This document shows positions 21,288 to 31,816 of a stretch of DNA of 64,000 nt, piece by piece. Origin of the DNA: Bradysia coprophila (lineage: Eukaryota; Arthropoda; Insecta; Diptera; Sciaridae); assembly GCF_014529535.1 (NCBI RefSeq), contig NW_023503493.1, forward strand, positions 22,352,001 through 22,416,000. The letters run 5' to 3'. A program made the translations under genes and the position numbers. Under the pieces are notes generated by a model, which worked only from the letters and a program-made list of their open reading frames with translations, was not told the DNA's origin and made no database searches. Within the stretch, counting starts at the first letter, position 1; the number at the start of each line of letters is the position of its first letter.

Positions 21288-21490
21288 CAATGAAAGTAGA
21301 TAAGTAGGTATGGCCAGTCCATACAAGTCGGAGCACATACGGATTTGCATGGCGCCACCTCAAACGAACTCATTTCTAGTGCAAATTTCCACTAGAAATG
21401 AGTTCGTTTGAGGTGGCGCCATGCAAATCCGTATGTGCTCCGGCTAGAACAAATTTGAACGTTTGGCCACCTATCTATTTACTTTCATTG
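21288..21490. mobile_element. Palindromic MITE, copy 2 (8-bp target duplication)
   Basis: Sister of the element at 7951-8158, in the opposite orientation, 203 bp, with the same CAATGAAAGTA ends and inner arms. It is flanked by CGTTTAGC on both sides (21280-21287 and 21491-21498). High identity between the two copies suggests fairly recent activity. Confidence 0.93.
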
Positions 21491-21498
21491 CGTTTAGC

Positions 21499-21966
21499 GC
21501 CTCTTTTCTATTGTTTAAAGAGTAAACGGAGTGTACTTTCTTCGTAAGTGAAATCAAGACTTACATAGCAATGTGAAGTTAGCGATTTTTTTTGTTTTCG
21601 CATTGTCTTAAAATGTCAAACTTGTATTTGGTACCAATTATCCTTGATTGATTCAATTCAATTGAGAAAATTTGGCAGCAAATGCAAGGGTGACAGTTTA
21701 AGACAATGCAAAAAGAGCTGAAAACAAAAGAAATTTTCGTTAACTTTACAGTGCTATCTAAATCAGCAGTTTACTGTCACTAGTCAAAATATTTCAGCTG
21801 TAAAGTTTTTCTTATTTTTCATGAAGGCTGTAAACTTGGGGAGGTCACGCAGATCGCCATTTTATTATATACGCGAGAACACACCACTTCCTGTAGCGCA
21901 AACTAAGTTTGGAAAATTTTATATGACGATTTCAATACACATTTCTTAATTGTCAAGATTTGTGTT
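21499..21966. other. Spacer
   Basis: No gene is recognised. Around 21827-21890 there are words (AAGGCTGTAAACTT, GGAGGTCACGCAGAT) resembling the stretch at 8170-8265, in the opposite orientation. Confidence 0.4.
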
Positions 21967-22013
21967 TCACCCGCCTTCGTAAGTGTCTTAACCTGTTCTT
22001 TCAGAACCTTGAT
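21967..22013 (+). repeat. Direct repeat, second copy
   Basis: CACCCGCCTTCGTAAGTGTC continuing to CCTGTTCTTTCAGAACCTTG. It matches 21189-21235 and lies about 190 bp upstream of the mRpS18B start codon. Confidence 0.75.
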
Positions 22014-22206
22014 TACCTCCGCCCATATATATAATATTTACCTTGACTTTAGCAAAATTTAAAGTGGTTGCGGACATTTGCGACATCAGTGACATCTAGC
22101 AGAACCGATCTTCAATCGAAATAAATTGTCAGCGATGACATAATAACTGTCATTCATATCTCTTGACTTTTGCGTAAAAATATTGTTTTTCTTATTCATT
22201 CGCACG

Positions 22207-23496
22207 ATGTCGGTTTTTAGGTTAACAAAATTCCTATTTTCCAACACAAATATTGCACAAAATGCTGCAATATTGAATCACAATCGATATCTAAGTGTAA
22301 GCGTAACACGATTCTGTGCAAAAACACCATCAGGTGAAGATAAACCAGAGGTCGATCGCTCCGACAAAGATCGAACAAGAATTATTCCGGTTGAGACCAG
22401 TATCAAGTATTTGGACAGTGAGGCCTATAAATCAACGTACGGCGATCAATTAGTTTGGCAACCGTATCGACGAAATCATAAGGGAGGTTTTGCGCCTCGA
22501 AGAACCCGGCAAACCTGTATCCGGAAAGGATTCATTTCGACAGGTTTGTGTGTTTTGAACATTCATGTCGTAGTAGAAAGAGATGGAACGTAACTGAAAT
22601 GATTCTCTTTACTAGGCAATCCATGTCCAATTTGTCGTGACGAATATTTAGTAATTGATTACCGGAATCTGGGCTTGCTCAATCAGTTCATTTCACCACA
22701 GACGGGAGAAGTAAGTATTTTAGGAGTTGATTTTACTCACAATTTAAAGTTTCATTGATCGTATACGCCTGCACGATTTATTTCTGACACTGATTGATGA
22801 TTTGTCATGGACTTATTACATGACTGCGCCATAAGAATCAGGAAACCAGTTGTACGTTTTTCCATTTCAAATTTACTTTTAAGAGAAAAAAGGCTGCTGA
22901 TTACACAGTTTGTTCTACTGGTCTCGGCCATGAACTTTGGTTTCATAAGGTGTGAGATTTGTGAGTTTGGTTTGAATCCATTTGCCTTTCAAATTAATCG
23001 AAGACGAGCACTGACAATTGAAGCGTCCCTGCAAGACTTTTATCTCTAAATGGGAGCTTTATCACAGACAACGGATGCATTGACTTTCCATTGAACTTTG
23101 GACAATTCTCCTCCTATTCATTACTCAGTTACTTAATTTGCTAGTGCTGATTCCACTAGGATATAATGTCATCCTTTGCCACATCACCGTCTCATCGTGT
23201 CTCCATATCTACCGAATTATGGGCAAAGCAGAAATTAAATTTTTCATTTTTTTGCTTAAGTGAATCGCCTGACTTATGCGTGTCTGCACAAAATCTTGTT
23301 CCTACAAATAAACTCGTTTTTATTTCGCTTTCAGATATTGAGCTACTCGAAAACCGGTGTGTGTCAGAAAAGGCACAATCAATTGGTTATTGCCATCGAA
23401 AAGGCTATGGACTACGGTCTGATCAGCTTTAACGTTCCATTCAAAAAATACGATTACGAAAAGTACTACGGTAAAGCGACCGATTCGCAAGCCTAA
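22207..23496 (+). CDS. mRpS18B: Mitochondrial ribosomal protein S18B (three exons, 197 aa)
   Basis: Exons: 22207-22543, 22616-22710 and 23335-23496, with GT-AG introns in phase. The protein starts MSVFRLTKFLFSNTNIAQNA, a basic, Arg-containing leader with no acidic residues, compatible with a mitochondrial targeting sequence. It then has the family motifs KYLDSEAYKSTYGDQLVWQP, NPCPICRDEYLVIDYRN, LLNQFISPQTG, and TGVCQKRHNQLVIAIEKAMD at the C-terminal end. The cysteines in CPIC and GVC are the conserved metal-binding-type positions of bS18-like proteins. It is a small-subunit protein (mS40) of the mitoribosome. The PYROXD1 start codon follows the stop codon after only 44 bases. Confidence 0.92.
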
Positions 23497-23540
23497 AGAC
23501 CATCAATTTCTTAGCATAATTTTCGAAATATAAAAACAAA

Positions 23541-24938
23541 ATGCAACAACAGTACGAGTCAACGTTTTTAGTTATTGGGGGAGGCATAGCCGGAGTGTCC
23601 TGTATCGAAACATTAACATTTCTTTGTCCGGATCAAAAAATAATTTTAGTCACCGAATCGAAGCTCATCAAAACCGTCACGAATTTGGTACCATTAGCCA
23701 AAGCAGTCAGTCGATTTGACATTGAAGAACGGAATGCAGAAACGTTGAAGGGAAATTTGACGGTGCTCGTCGACCGAATGGTTTCCGTTAACAGTACAAC
23801 TAAAACAGTCGTCACCGAAAAAGGAATTGAAGTAAAATACAAATTGATGTGTCTATGCACCGGTGCTCGGCCCAAACTGATTGATCAGGCTGCCGATAAT
23901 CCACTAGTTATCGGCATCCGTGACACAGAGTCCGTTTTGGAATTCCAGAAGCGAATCAAACATAGTAAACGAATTGCGATCGTTGGAAATGGTGGAATCG
24001 CATCGGAAATCGTCTATGAAATTCGAAATATTGCAATCCATTGGGTGATTAAAGACAGCTTCATATCACAATCCTTCGTAGATCCGGGAGCTGCCGAACT
24101 CTTTCAGTGTAAAATTCGCAACAAGAGCAATGTGCAAAGCGAAACGAAAACTACATTCAAGCGACTGCGATATGACGAGGACGGCCAAAGCGATAACAAA
24201 AGTGGTGGCGCTTTAGGACCCGATTGGCATCGAACATTAGATTTAGATGGAGGTGAAAGGGAAATGCCGGATAGTGTGGTGGTGCACAAAAATTGTGAAG
24301 TTCGATCAATGTCAATGGAAAATGAGCAGCTAGCGGTGACGCTCACGAATGGAGAGAAAATTATTTGCGACTTTTTGGTATCGGCAACTGGCGTGAATCC
24401 GTCGTTAAATTTTATCACCGACGTTCCATTCGAATTAGCTGGCGACGGCGGTATCCTTGTTGATGAGCTAATGAAAACATCCATTGATGGTGTTTATGCG
24501 GCTGGTGACGTTTGCACCGCTGGTTGGGATAAAGCAAAACATTGGTTTCAAATGCGTCTATGGACACAAGCTCGACAATTCGGTTCGATGGCTGGGAAAA
24601 GTATGGCTGCTGCATTAGAAGGCAACGAAATCTATCAGGATTTCTGTTTCGAACTGTTCGGTCACGTGACACAACTGTTTGGGTACCAAGTTGTGTTGCT
24701 TGGAAGGTTTAACGGACAGGATTTGGGTAGAAATTACGAAGTCTTGATTAGAACGACACCTGACCTGGAATACATAAAATATGTTTTGGTCGATGGGAAA
24801 GTGGTTGGGGCGATATTGATTGGTGAAACCGGGCTGGAAGAAACGACTGAAAATTTGATTCTGAATGAGTTAGATGTAACGCCATACGGTGACGATTTGT
24901 TAAATCCGGACATAGACATTGAAGATTATTTCGATTAG
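23541..24938 (+). CDS. PYROXD1: PYROXD1-like flavoprotein oxidoreductase (single exon, 465 aa)
   Basis: A single uninterrupted frame. It has three signatures of a class-I pyridine nucleotide-disulfide oxidoreductase fold: an N-terminal FAD-binding VIGGGIAGVSC (residues 11-21), a central NAD(P)-binding IAIVGNGGIASEI (145-157), and a second FAD site DGVYAAGDVC (316-325). The KHWFQMRLWTQARQFGSMAG stretch (333-352) is characteristic of PYROXD1. No redox-active CxxxxC pair is seen near the N-terminus, as expected for this subfamily. In mammals PYROXD1 is a nuclear/cytoplasmic NADH-dependent FAD enzyme that protects the tRNA ligase complex from oxidation. The C-terminus ends DPDIDIEDYFD-like acidic residues. 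Its TAG overlaps the stop codon of the convergent CFAP184 gene. Confidence 0.93.
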   Translation: MQQQYESTFLVIGGGIAGVSCIETLTFLCPDQKIILVTESKLIKTVTNLVPLAKAVSRFDIEERNAETLKGNLTVLVDRMVSVNSTTKTVVTEKGIEVKYKLMCLCTGARPKLIDQAADNPLVIGIRDTESVLEFQKRIKHSKRIAIVGNGGIASEIVYEIRNIAIHWVIKDSFISQSFVDPGAAELFQCKIRNKSNVQSETKTTFKRLRYDEDGQSDNKSGGALGPDWHRTLDLDGGEREMPDSVVVHKNCEVRSMSMENEQLAVTLTNGEKIICDFLVSATGVNPSLNFITDVPFELAGDGGILVDELMKTSIDGVYAAGDVCTAGWDKAKHWFQMRLWTQARQFGSMAGKSMAAALEGNEIYQDFCFELFGHVTQLFGYQVVLLGRFNGQDLGRNYEVLIRTTPDLEYIKYVLVDGKVVGAILIGETGLEETTENLILNELDVTPYGDDLLNPDIDIEDYFD

Positions 24939-26946
24939 GACGGCATAAGGTACGGCTTTATTTGTAGCGATGACTGCAAAATACAAGTAGATTTGACTGT
25001 TGCATTCGTTTGCGTTTCATTTAATATTGTAGCCTTTTCACTCATTGCTGCCAGTGAAGCGGTCCTTTGCTGACGTAGGATTCGTGTGGCATTCGAGACT
25101 TTCGTGTTGATGTCATCGATTTCGCTACGAATACGTTCCACATTCTCCCTGGTGCTTTTGAATTCAAACTTCGTATCGTCATAGTTTCGCAATAATTCCG
25201 GCTTGTCGAGTAGTCCGCAATTGGTGCTAGTTTCTTTATACAATTTTCGCAAATTCTCGCATTTAGCGTTGCAATCATGCATAAACGATCGGGTCATATC
25301 CATTTCGTTGATAGTTTCTTTGACTTCCTGTAACTCTTCGTCCTCAGTGCCTTCCAGCATGTATTTCTTTTCGCGTACATGCGATATTATTTGTGTGTCC
25401 GCAAAGCACCGCAAACGCAGTTTTTCCAGTGTATTGTTTCGCTCTGGAAACAAAAGTCTTCTAACAAGAGAATGGCTGGTAAAAACTACACCGAAATATA
25501 GCTTGGCAGCTTTTCCTGGATAATGATACCGTCCCGACCAGTTTTTACCTTCAATTTTTTCCTCCAAACATTGTCGTTCTTCTCGGAGTTGAGAGAAATC
25601 ATTCATTCGTAAACCATTACCAAGATCCTGAAGTTCGATCGCTTTCTAGAAAAAGTAAAATGGTGTGAAAGAACTCGTCAGCTGTGGTCCAACATCTTAG
25701 ACTCAAAAATATTTTGTCAAAGTTGATTGATTGCAAGAGCTGCATTAGCAAAAAGAGATTACGTACCACTTCCATTTGAGTGTGTTTATCCAAAGTTTTA
25801 ATAAAATTTAGTCGAATTTCGGACATCTTCTTTCGGGTAGTTTGAATCTGGGCCATAACATTTTCCAAGTCCTTGAAAAAATACGACTAACGAAGTTAAA
25901 CGACGACAATTTGAAAAATGTAGTTACTTCAGGGCTAAGCTTTTGACCACTTTGCAGACTTTTCAAAGACTTTCCTGTGTCCCGAACAATATCCTCGAAT
26001 GCTACAAAATGAAGGCTTATTTAGTTCGATAATTTAGATTCAGCACCGTAACCTGCCTCCGAAATTGAGGTGTTTTTGGGGAGACAATTTTTTTTTTTGT
26101 AAAGGAAGGATTTCAAAAGGATGGCAATGTCCCCCTAAGACTGCCTAGTGCCGACCATGAGTTACTTAGTTTCCTTCCCGAAACGGTTAGTATAATCTTT
26201 TGTCGACAGCGACGACAAGAATGAACTATGATCTTAGTTAAATGTTCTCTTATTTTATGTCGTCCATTGCTATTGTATACAATGGAAGTAACAGCTTGCT
26301 GTTTCTGAAAGGTTAAGAAGTCTGTTGTTACCTGAAATCGATTCTCGTTGACCTTTTAACAATTCATTACGACCAACAAGCAAATCGTCAAAACGAGCCA
26401 GTAAATCGAGTCTCACCTTTTCATGTTTCGAAATTACCTTCAACAGGCCAAGATACAATAATGTAAAATCTTGGTTGAAATTGCATGTTTTACCTCCCCC
26501 AATTCGGACAGTTTTTCCTTATAATTGACCTCAAGCTTTCCAACATCTTCCGGATTGTCTTTCATAAGTGCTTGAGAGCTCTTAAGAACGATGATCGTAA
26601 AAAGAATTAGAAAATGGCCTTTCCTTCACTGTAAAGTTTACCTTTTTACGTGCAAAATATTTGTAAACATTTTTATTGAGCAAATCATTCCAATGTGCGA
26701 TGTCAGTTTTTTCTGCAATCAATTGATCGTAAATTCGATGTAATTTTGTCCTGTCGAGCCCATGTAGATGCCCAATTATTTGTTCTTCGTCAACTGGAAT
26801 TAATTGGATCGGATATCTGAACTGCAGCAATTTTAGTAGACAGAACGAAAACAAGGAGCCATCTTACGTGTCAATTCCGCTTGATCGCAGCTACTATCAA
26901 TCACGTCTTTAAGTATTGGATCAACTACTGTAGTCGATTCACCCAT
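24935..26946 (-). CDS. CFAP184: CFAP184 / CCDC96-type coiled-coil ciliary protein (eight exons, 402 aa)
   Basis: Exons on the minus strand: 26946-26868, 26793-26642, 26580-26494, 26437-26332, 26001-25928, 25871-25767, 25645-25549 and 25443-24935. All eight join in phase with GT-AG introns, several of them only 51-110 bp. The first acceptor (26794) was chosen because the other two nearby AGs break the frame. The protein is almost entirely helical and charged. Near the C-terminus it has the CCDC96/CCDC113 (DUF4201) domain, including NDFSQLREERQCLEEKIEER, HVREKKYML and CGLLDKPELLRNYDD. These match the CCDC96 pattern better than CCDC113. In cilia this protein sits near the N-DRC/radial-spoke region of axonemes, so expression in sperm or sensory cilia is expected. 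It is shorter than vertebrate CCDC96, which has a long acidic N-terminus. Confidence 0.82.
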
Positions 26947-27092
26947 CGCAACAAGGTAAGTACAAACAATAATTTTGAAGCCCCCGTTTAATAATTGAGA
27001 GCTTCGACCGAAGCGAGCCTACTTGATGTATTGTTTGCAATTTTTTCCACCCTAAAATTCTTCCGATGTATAATTAGGCCGTCAGATTGGAA
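26947..27092. other. Upstream flank of CFAP184
   Basis: Short non-coding stretch. Promoter by position only. Confidence 0.3.
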
Positions 27093-27335
27093 TTAACAGG
27101 CATCACACGCTTTTTCAAGCGGCCAATCAATGTAACGGCCAATTATCTCAAGCAAATTGATTGAAAATCGAAAAAATAATAATAAACTTTTGATGTTCCA
27201 CTTTACCTGCCGCAAAGATAAATAAATGCCATTGTGGGTTATACCTGGAAGTTGTGTATCATTTAAAGTGGACCCATCGTTTTTATTTAATAACACGGCA
27301 GCATAGCGCCCATAGCGGTGTAATAATTGTAGCAA
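27093..27335 (-). other. Possible coding fragment, unrecognised
   Basis: On the minus strand a protein-like stretch (LHRYGRYAAVLLNKNDGSTL then GITHNGIYLSLRQ) runs to a plausible donor at 27207. After a 60-bp GT-AG intron it could continue as IIGRYIDWPLEKACDAC before a stop at 27093. There is no ATG, since a stop lies just upstream of the first Leu codon, and no convincing upstream exon. It could be the last part of a decayed gene or a chance frame. Confidence 0.25.
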
Positions 27336-28515
27336 ATATTATGACATTATGGAGGAGGTGTTTGTTATTGATACACACGCACCGTATATTACAATGAAAA
27401 TACATACCCTCAAATTAAAAGTAAAGCGAATTGTAAAGATTCTTTTAGAAAATGACATTGATTTTTGACGAAAAAATTACAGCTTTTTCTTAGCTAGAAT
27501 AAACATGATGTAAATATGTGCCGACAAAGTAGAGGTACAAACAGAGAAATTTCACTTTGAGTCTGCAATTCATTATACAAGAATTCAGTGATTCCTATAG
27601 TTACGATTTAGTATGTCAGTCCACTGTTAAAAGATTCTACTTCAGAATAAAAGGAACACTCCAAAACTACCTAGGTGCTGTTGAAATAATCAGAATCAGA
27701 ATGTATCTATAGACATATTGTGTGAAACAAGTCCAAGGGTAGGAATTGCAGACTAGAACCAGATTCAAAGACTTCACTTTCGGCTCTTTTTCTATTAAAA
27801 AACGGTTAATCGGATTGATTTCAAAGTCACTTAAGTTGGAAGCTGAATATTTTGTTGTGGTGTGTACCACTGCGAAACCAAAATAAAAGGTTTTGACAGT
27901 TAAAAAATTTGGTGTCCATTAAAGCTGCGTTGGTTGAAATCTTATTTTCGATTTAAGACTAGTATATGGTTTTTTTGCCCATAGAAGCCTACGCACCTCC
28001 AAGAGAAATTTTTTTTCACTTCAGATGAGTTCTTGCAGTTGTTATACTTTTGAGGTAAAAGTTATAGTAACGGTGAATGTAGGAATATGTTATAAGATAC
28101 AAGGCAGAAAGGTTTTGGCTGGCAACTACGGGTATCAGAACGATACCATTAAGAGTCGAAGCTATTCAAATCCAATCAAACCCATAATCAAAAATGTCAA
28201 TCGAACCTCGCAAAGCTCACCGCTTATTTGTGCCGACCAATAACATATGACATTTTTAACTACTAATACAATTCACGGTGTTTTCTATGTTCTTGTTCAA
28301 TTCTGGTACAAGCCTGCGGGAGCAATTTTCATTACTTCCCGAAGGAACAACTTCTTTGAGCAGCGTTACTATACAACCGCTGGTCTTGAAATGGTCGACC
28401 AACATTCGTCAGTCGCCAGCTTTAAAAAAAATTATATCTCGAACAAAAAACGTTTTCACGACCTTTATGGTTGAAGGCTACAACCTTTATACACCAAAAG
28501 GTAAGCAACAGTTCG
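27336..28515. other. Intergenic, nothing recognised
   Basis: AT-rich. Overlapping open frames on the plus strand at 28025-28520 have no recognisable motif. Confidence 0.45.
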
Positions 28516-28523
28516 AACCAGTT

Positions 28524-29570
28524 TAGAGGTGTGCGCCGGCCGAGTTTTGTTCGGCGGCGGCTGTAAACATTTTTCATCGACGGCGGCGTAAATCGGCTGG
28601 AGTATTTTTTTCGGCGTCTCGTTTCGGCGCAATAAAATCTTTAACCGGCGGTGGCGGCGCATTTCGGCGCAAAATCGGCGTTATATGCAAAATTGTTTTT
28701 TTTCGGAAAAGTTTTTTCCCTTCATGAAGATTTTTAATATGAACGATTTTTTAAAGACAGTCAATTTCCTGTTTTGAAAAAAGGTGTACAAGACATTCTT
28801 CATGAAACGAATATCTCAGGAATCCTTTTTTAAACCATTTAGTTGTTACTCAACTTTCAAATATCATTTCAAGCTCTCGTAATCCAAACTTACAAAAAAA
28901 TAGAGATTTTCCAAAAAGCGAAAACTCAAATTTATTTTCGTAGATTTTTCGAAACCTACACTTGCTCCAAACTTTTCCATGGTCCACTGGTCCACAAAGA
29001 AGAAAAACACTTGCTTGATTGTTGATACAGAAATACCAAAATATTTTTTTCTCATTGTTTATAAACATCATGACATGATCGGTAATTTGATCGAAAATCC
29101 ATAAGCATTTTGCTGTGAACGATTGAAGCGAACGAGTGTATTTTTCACACGAGTTCAATTTTCACAAAATGCCATCACTTATACAGACTTTTCGAACCCA
29201 TTTTTGTAATCAAAATGTGGCCAATTCCAGCAGCATTACTTCTGGGCATTTTATAAAATTCACAAAACTTTTTAGACTGTATAATTCGATTGAATTTAGT
29301 AAAATCCTGAGAAGTAATGTGGACAAGTTGCTGGATTTATCCAAATTCAGTTATGCTTACTGAAAAAAATTAGTTTTTTTCTCGTACTTAGTGAAACGAA
29401 TTCATTCTCAATTAACTCTACTTTGCGCCGAAAAATAGGCAAAAAATAAACTAGCGGCGCAGCGGCGGCGCGATCGGCTGAACGATTCTAAATTTCGACC
29501 AGCGGCGGCTGACTTTTAGCTGAAATGTTCAGCGGCGATCGGCGCGACTGGCGCCGGCGCTCACCTGCTA
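28524..29570. mobile_element. hAT-type non-autonomous element with CGG-rich ends
   Basis: A 1047-bp element with ends TAGAGGTGTGCGCCGGC and, on the other strand, TAGCAGGTGAGCGCCGGC. It is flanked on both sides by AACCAGTT (28516-28523 and 29571-29578). An 8-bp duplication with TAGNGG-type ends is characteristic of hAT elements. About 150 bp at each end is dominated by CGGCGG/GCCGCC words, while the 750-bp interior is AT-rich and has no transposase. It stands out as a composition island. The fragment at 4265-4409 may be a relative. Confidence 0.87.
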
Positions 29571-29578
29571 AACCAGTT

Positions 29579-31816
29579 AATAAAATAATCATTAATTTTG
29601 TATAAATACTTGATCGCATTTAGTGCTGACAAATAAGATTCAAAAATGCAGAACTTGAATAATTTCCTAAACTTTTATGGAATTTAAAGTCAAATAAGCT
29701 CATACTGCATTGTTCCAAAATATTGGGTTTCAATCACAAGGCTAATTATTTTCAGAAAACAATTCGTTGTATTTTCATCTTAACCTCTATTGAATGTAGC
29801 AAAAAAGCAATGGGGATCAATCAAAATAGGAAATTTATAATAGACACAAACAAATTTCCTTTCCGATTGTTTTAAGTTAGCATTTATATATAGTCAAACA
29901 TGCGGTTTCCGTAAACAAATCAAAAATTTTAACAATTTCGAACCCCACAAAATATTATGCTAATAATGTCAAATTAACTCACAGATTGTTCTCAAAATCT
30001 ACAACAACATCAAAACACACAAACAAGCCACACGAAAAACATGATATATCCACCCCTGCTGACTTGAACTTCCTCAAATTATCTTTTGTCTACTGTGTCA
30101 TATTTTGGTGGGTTAATTCAACACCAATTTTCATAATGGGGAGGTTAAAAGCGTACATGAAATATGAATGGATATCATGATTGATATTATAAAACTGTTG
30201 TGGTATATCTTATGATATGGATGTAGTATAAGTCTATATAAAATAAAATCGTAATTGCCCACCCTCTGTTTTCTGTGATTTTTTTCCCTTCTCGGTTCTA
30301 TCTTCATAAGGATAAATGGTGGATGGAATATATATCTAATAAAATTATTATGGGTGACCAGGCTGTTGTTGATCTTGATCAAATAAAGTTGGGTAGATGC
30401 GAGATAATATTTTGTGTCATGTAAGATGAGGGAGTGATTCGAAGGAATTGATGTTAGTGTAAGTTTCAAAAAAAAACGAATCGTTTTGTAATATTACGGC
30501 TTTTCTAGCAAAATCTAATCACTACTGACTGTGAACATGAGAACATTGCAGACACATACGTCTTCAAATTAATTGTATTTTATTTTTGTCTACCGTCATT
30601 CACTCAACGAGCTAACTAACCCTTTTTACAGTAAATACGGAGCTCGGTTTGAAATGTGTTACTCGAAAATAATTGTGTGTCTCCTGTTCTACGAACCACT
30701 CTTGTACAGCAACATTAATGACTTCCATATATATAATTGATGTTGTCTAATGTATGTGAATTGGCGAAAAAGGGTTCTACCAAGTGACATTTTTACGCTG
30801 TATAGAAAATTAGATAGCATTAAAACGAAGGACCATTTCCCAGTGGAATTTGTAATACTGAAAATGGAAAAGATTAAAATTGTGAGCATAGAATTAAAAT
30901 CTAAATTTATTATCATTGGTCATTGAGTGTGAAATGGATTTTGTTGAATGTTTGTTGTTTGATTTTCTTTTTTATATTCTTGCGTTTCTACGATAATCAC
31001 CCAATTCGACGAATATGATGTAGAAGTAAATCATGAAGGGTATTGAAAACCGAATCAATTTGATACAATTTACACAGCTTCTGGATAAATCTTAACAATA
31101 TGTTAGCTTATTGTAATAATTGTGAGGGAAATTTACAATAAAAACCGCACTCAATATGGTTAGGTGATTCGGTTAGCAGAAGAGTTAAAATGACTGAATG
31201 ACTGGGAGTTCAAAATTGTAAATCAAAATCCCAAGACTTTACGTTTACGTTTACTTTGTAATTGAGTCGAACAATAAAAACCACATGTAATTCTTCAACG
31301 TGTAGAGGTGCCAATAATGCACATTTTACGAGCTGTAATTTTGACGGTGCCAATAATGTTAAACTGTTTACTGTTGACGAGTGCGTGTATTACGGTCTGA
31401 ACTTGTACTTGTGATGTGGTGAAGACTTTCGTTAGATCGATGGTATTCCTTAAAAGATTACCGAGTGATAATCACACAGATTATGGATATGTTTCATGCA
31501 TTCGTGTTATTCACGCAAGGAAACAAACAGGGTACTTATATCATTGTTAATAATTTCTTTGTTCTTTTTGCGGCCCATACAGTTACGTACTTTAGGTAAC
31601 AAGATATTTCCTCATGACCATGATCATGATCGGATCTTAAAATGCAATTGATAAAAAAATAAAAAAAAGATGCTGCGGTGTTAAATTTTAATAAGTGATT
31701 CTATATGACGGAATTGCATCGAAATTATAATACCTCAAAAGTATTAGCTTTAGAGCAAAAAACCGTCTTAATTTTTATTACAAATACATTTGGGTACAAT
31801 GAATGCTAAAATAATT
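29579..31816. other. Start of the gene-poor region
   Basis: Strongly AT-rich. No gene is recognised on either strand. Confidence 0.5.

Noticed and set aside
24104..24919. Minus-strand frames inside PYROXD1
   Set aside because: They are antisense to a clear conserved enzyme gene.
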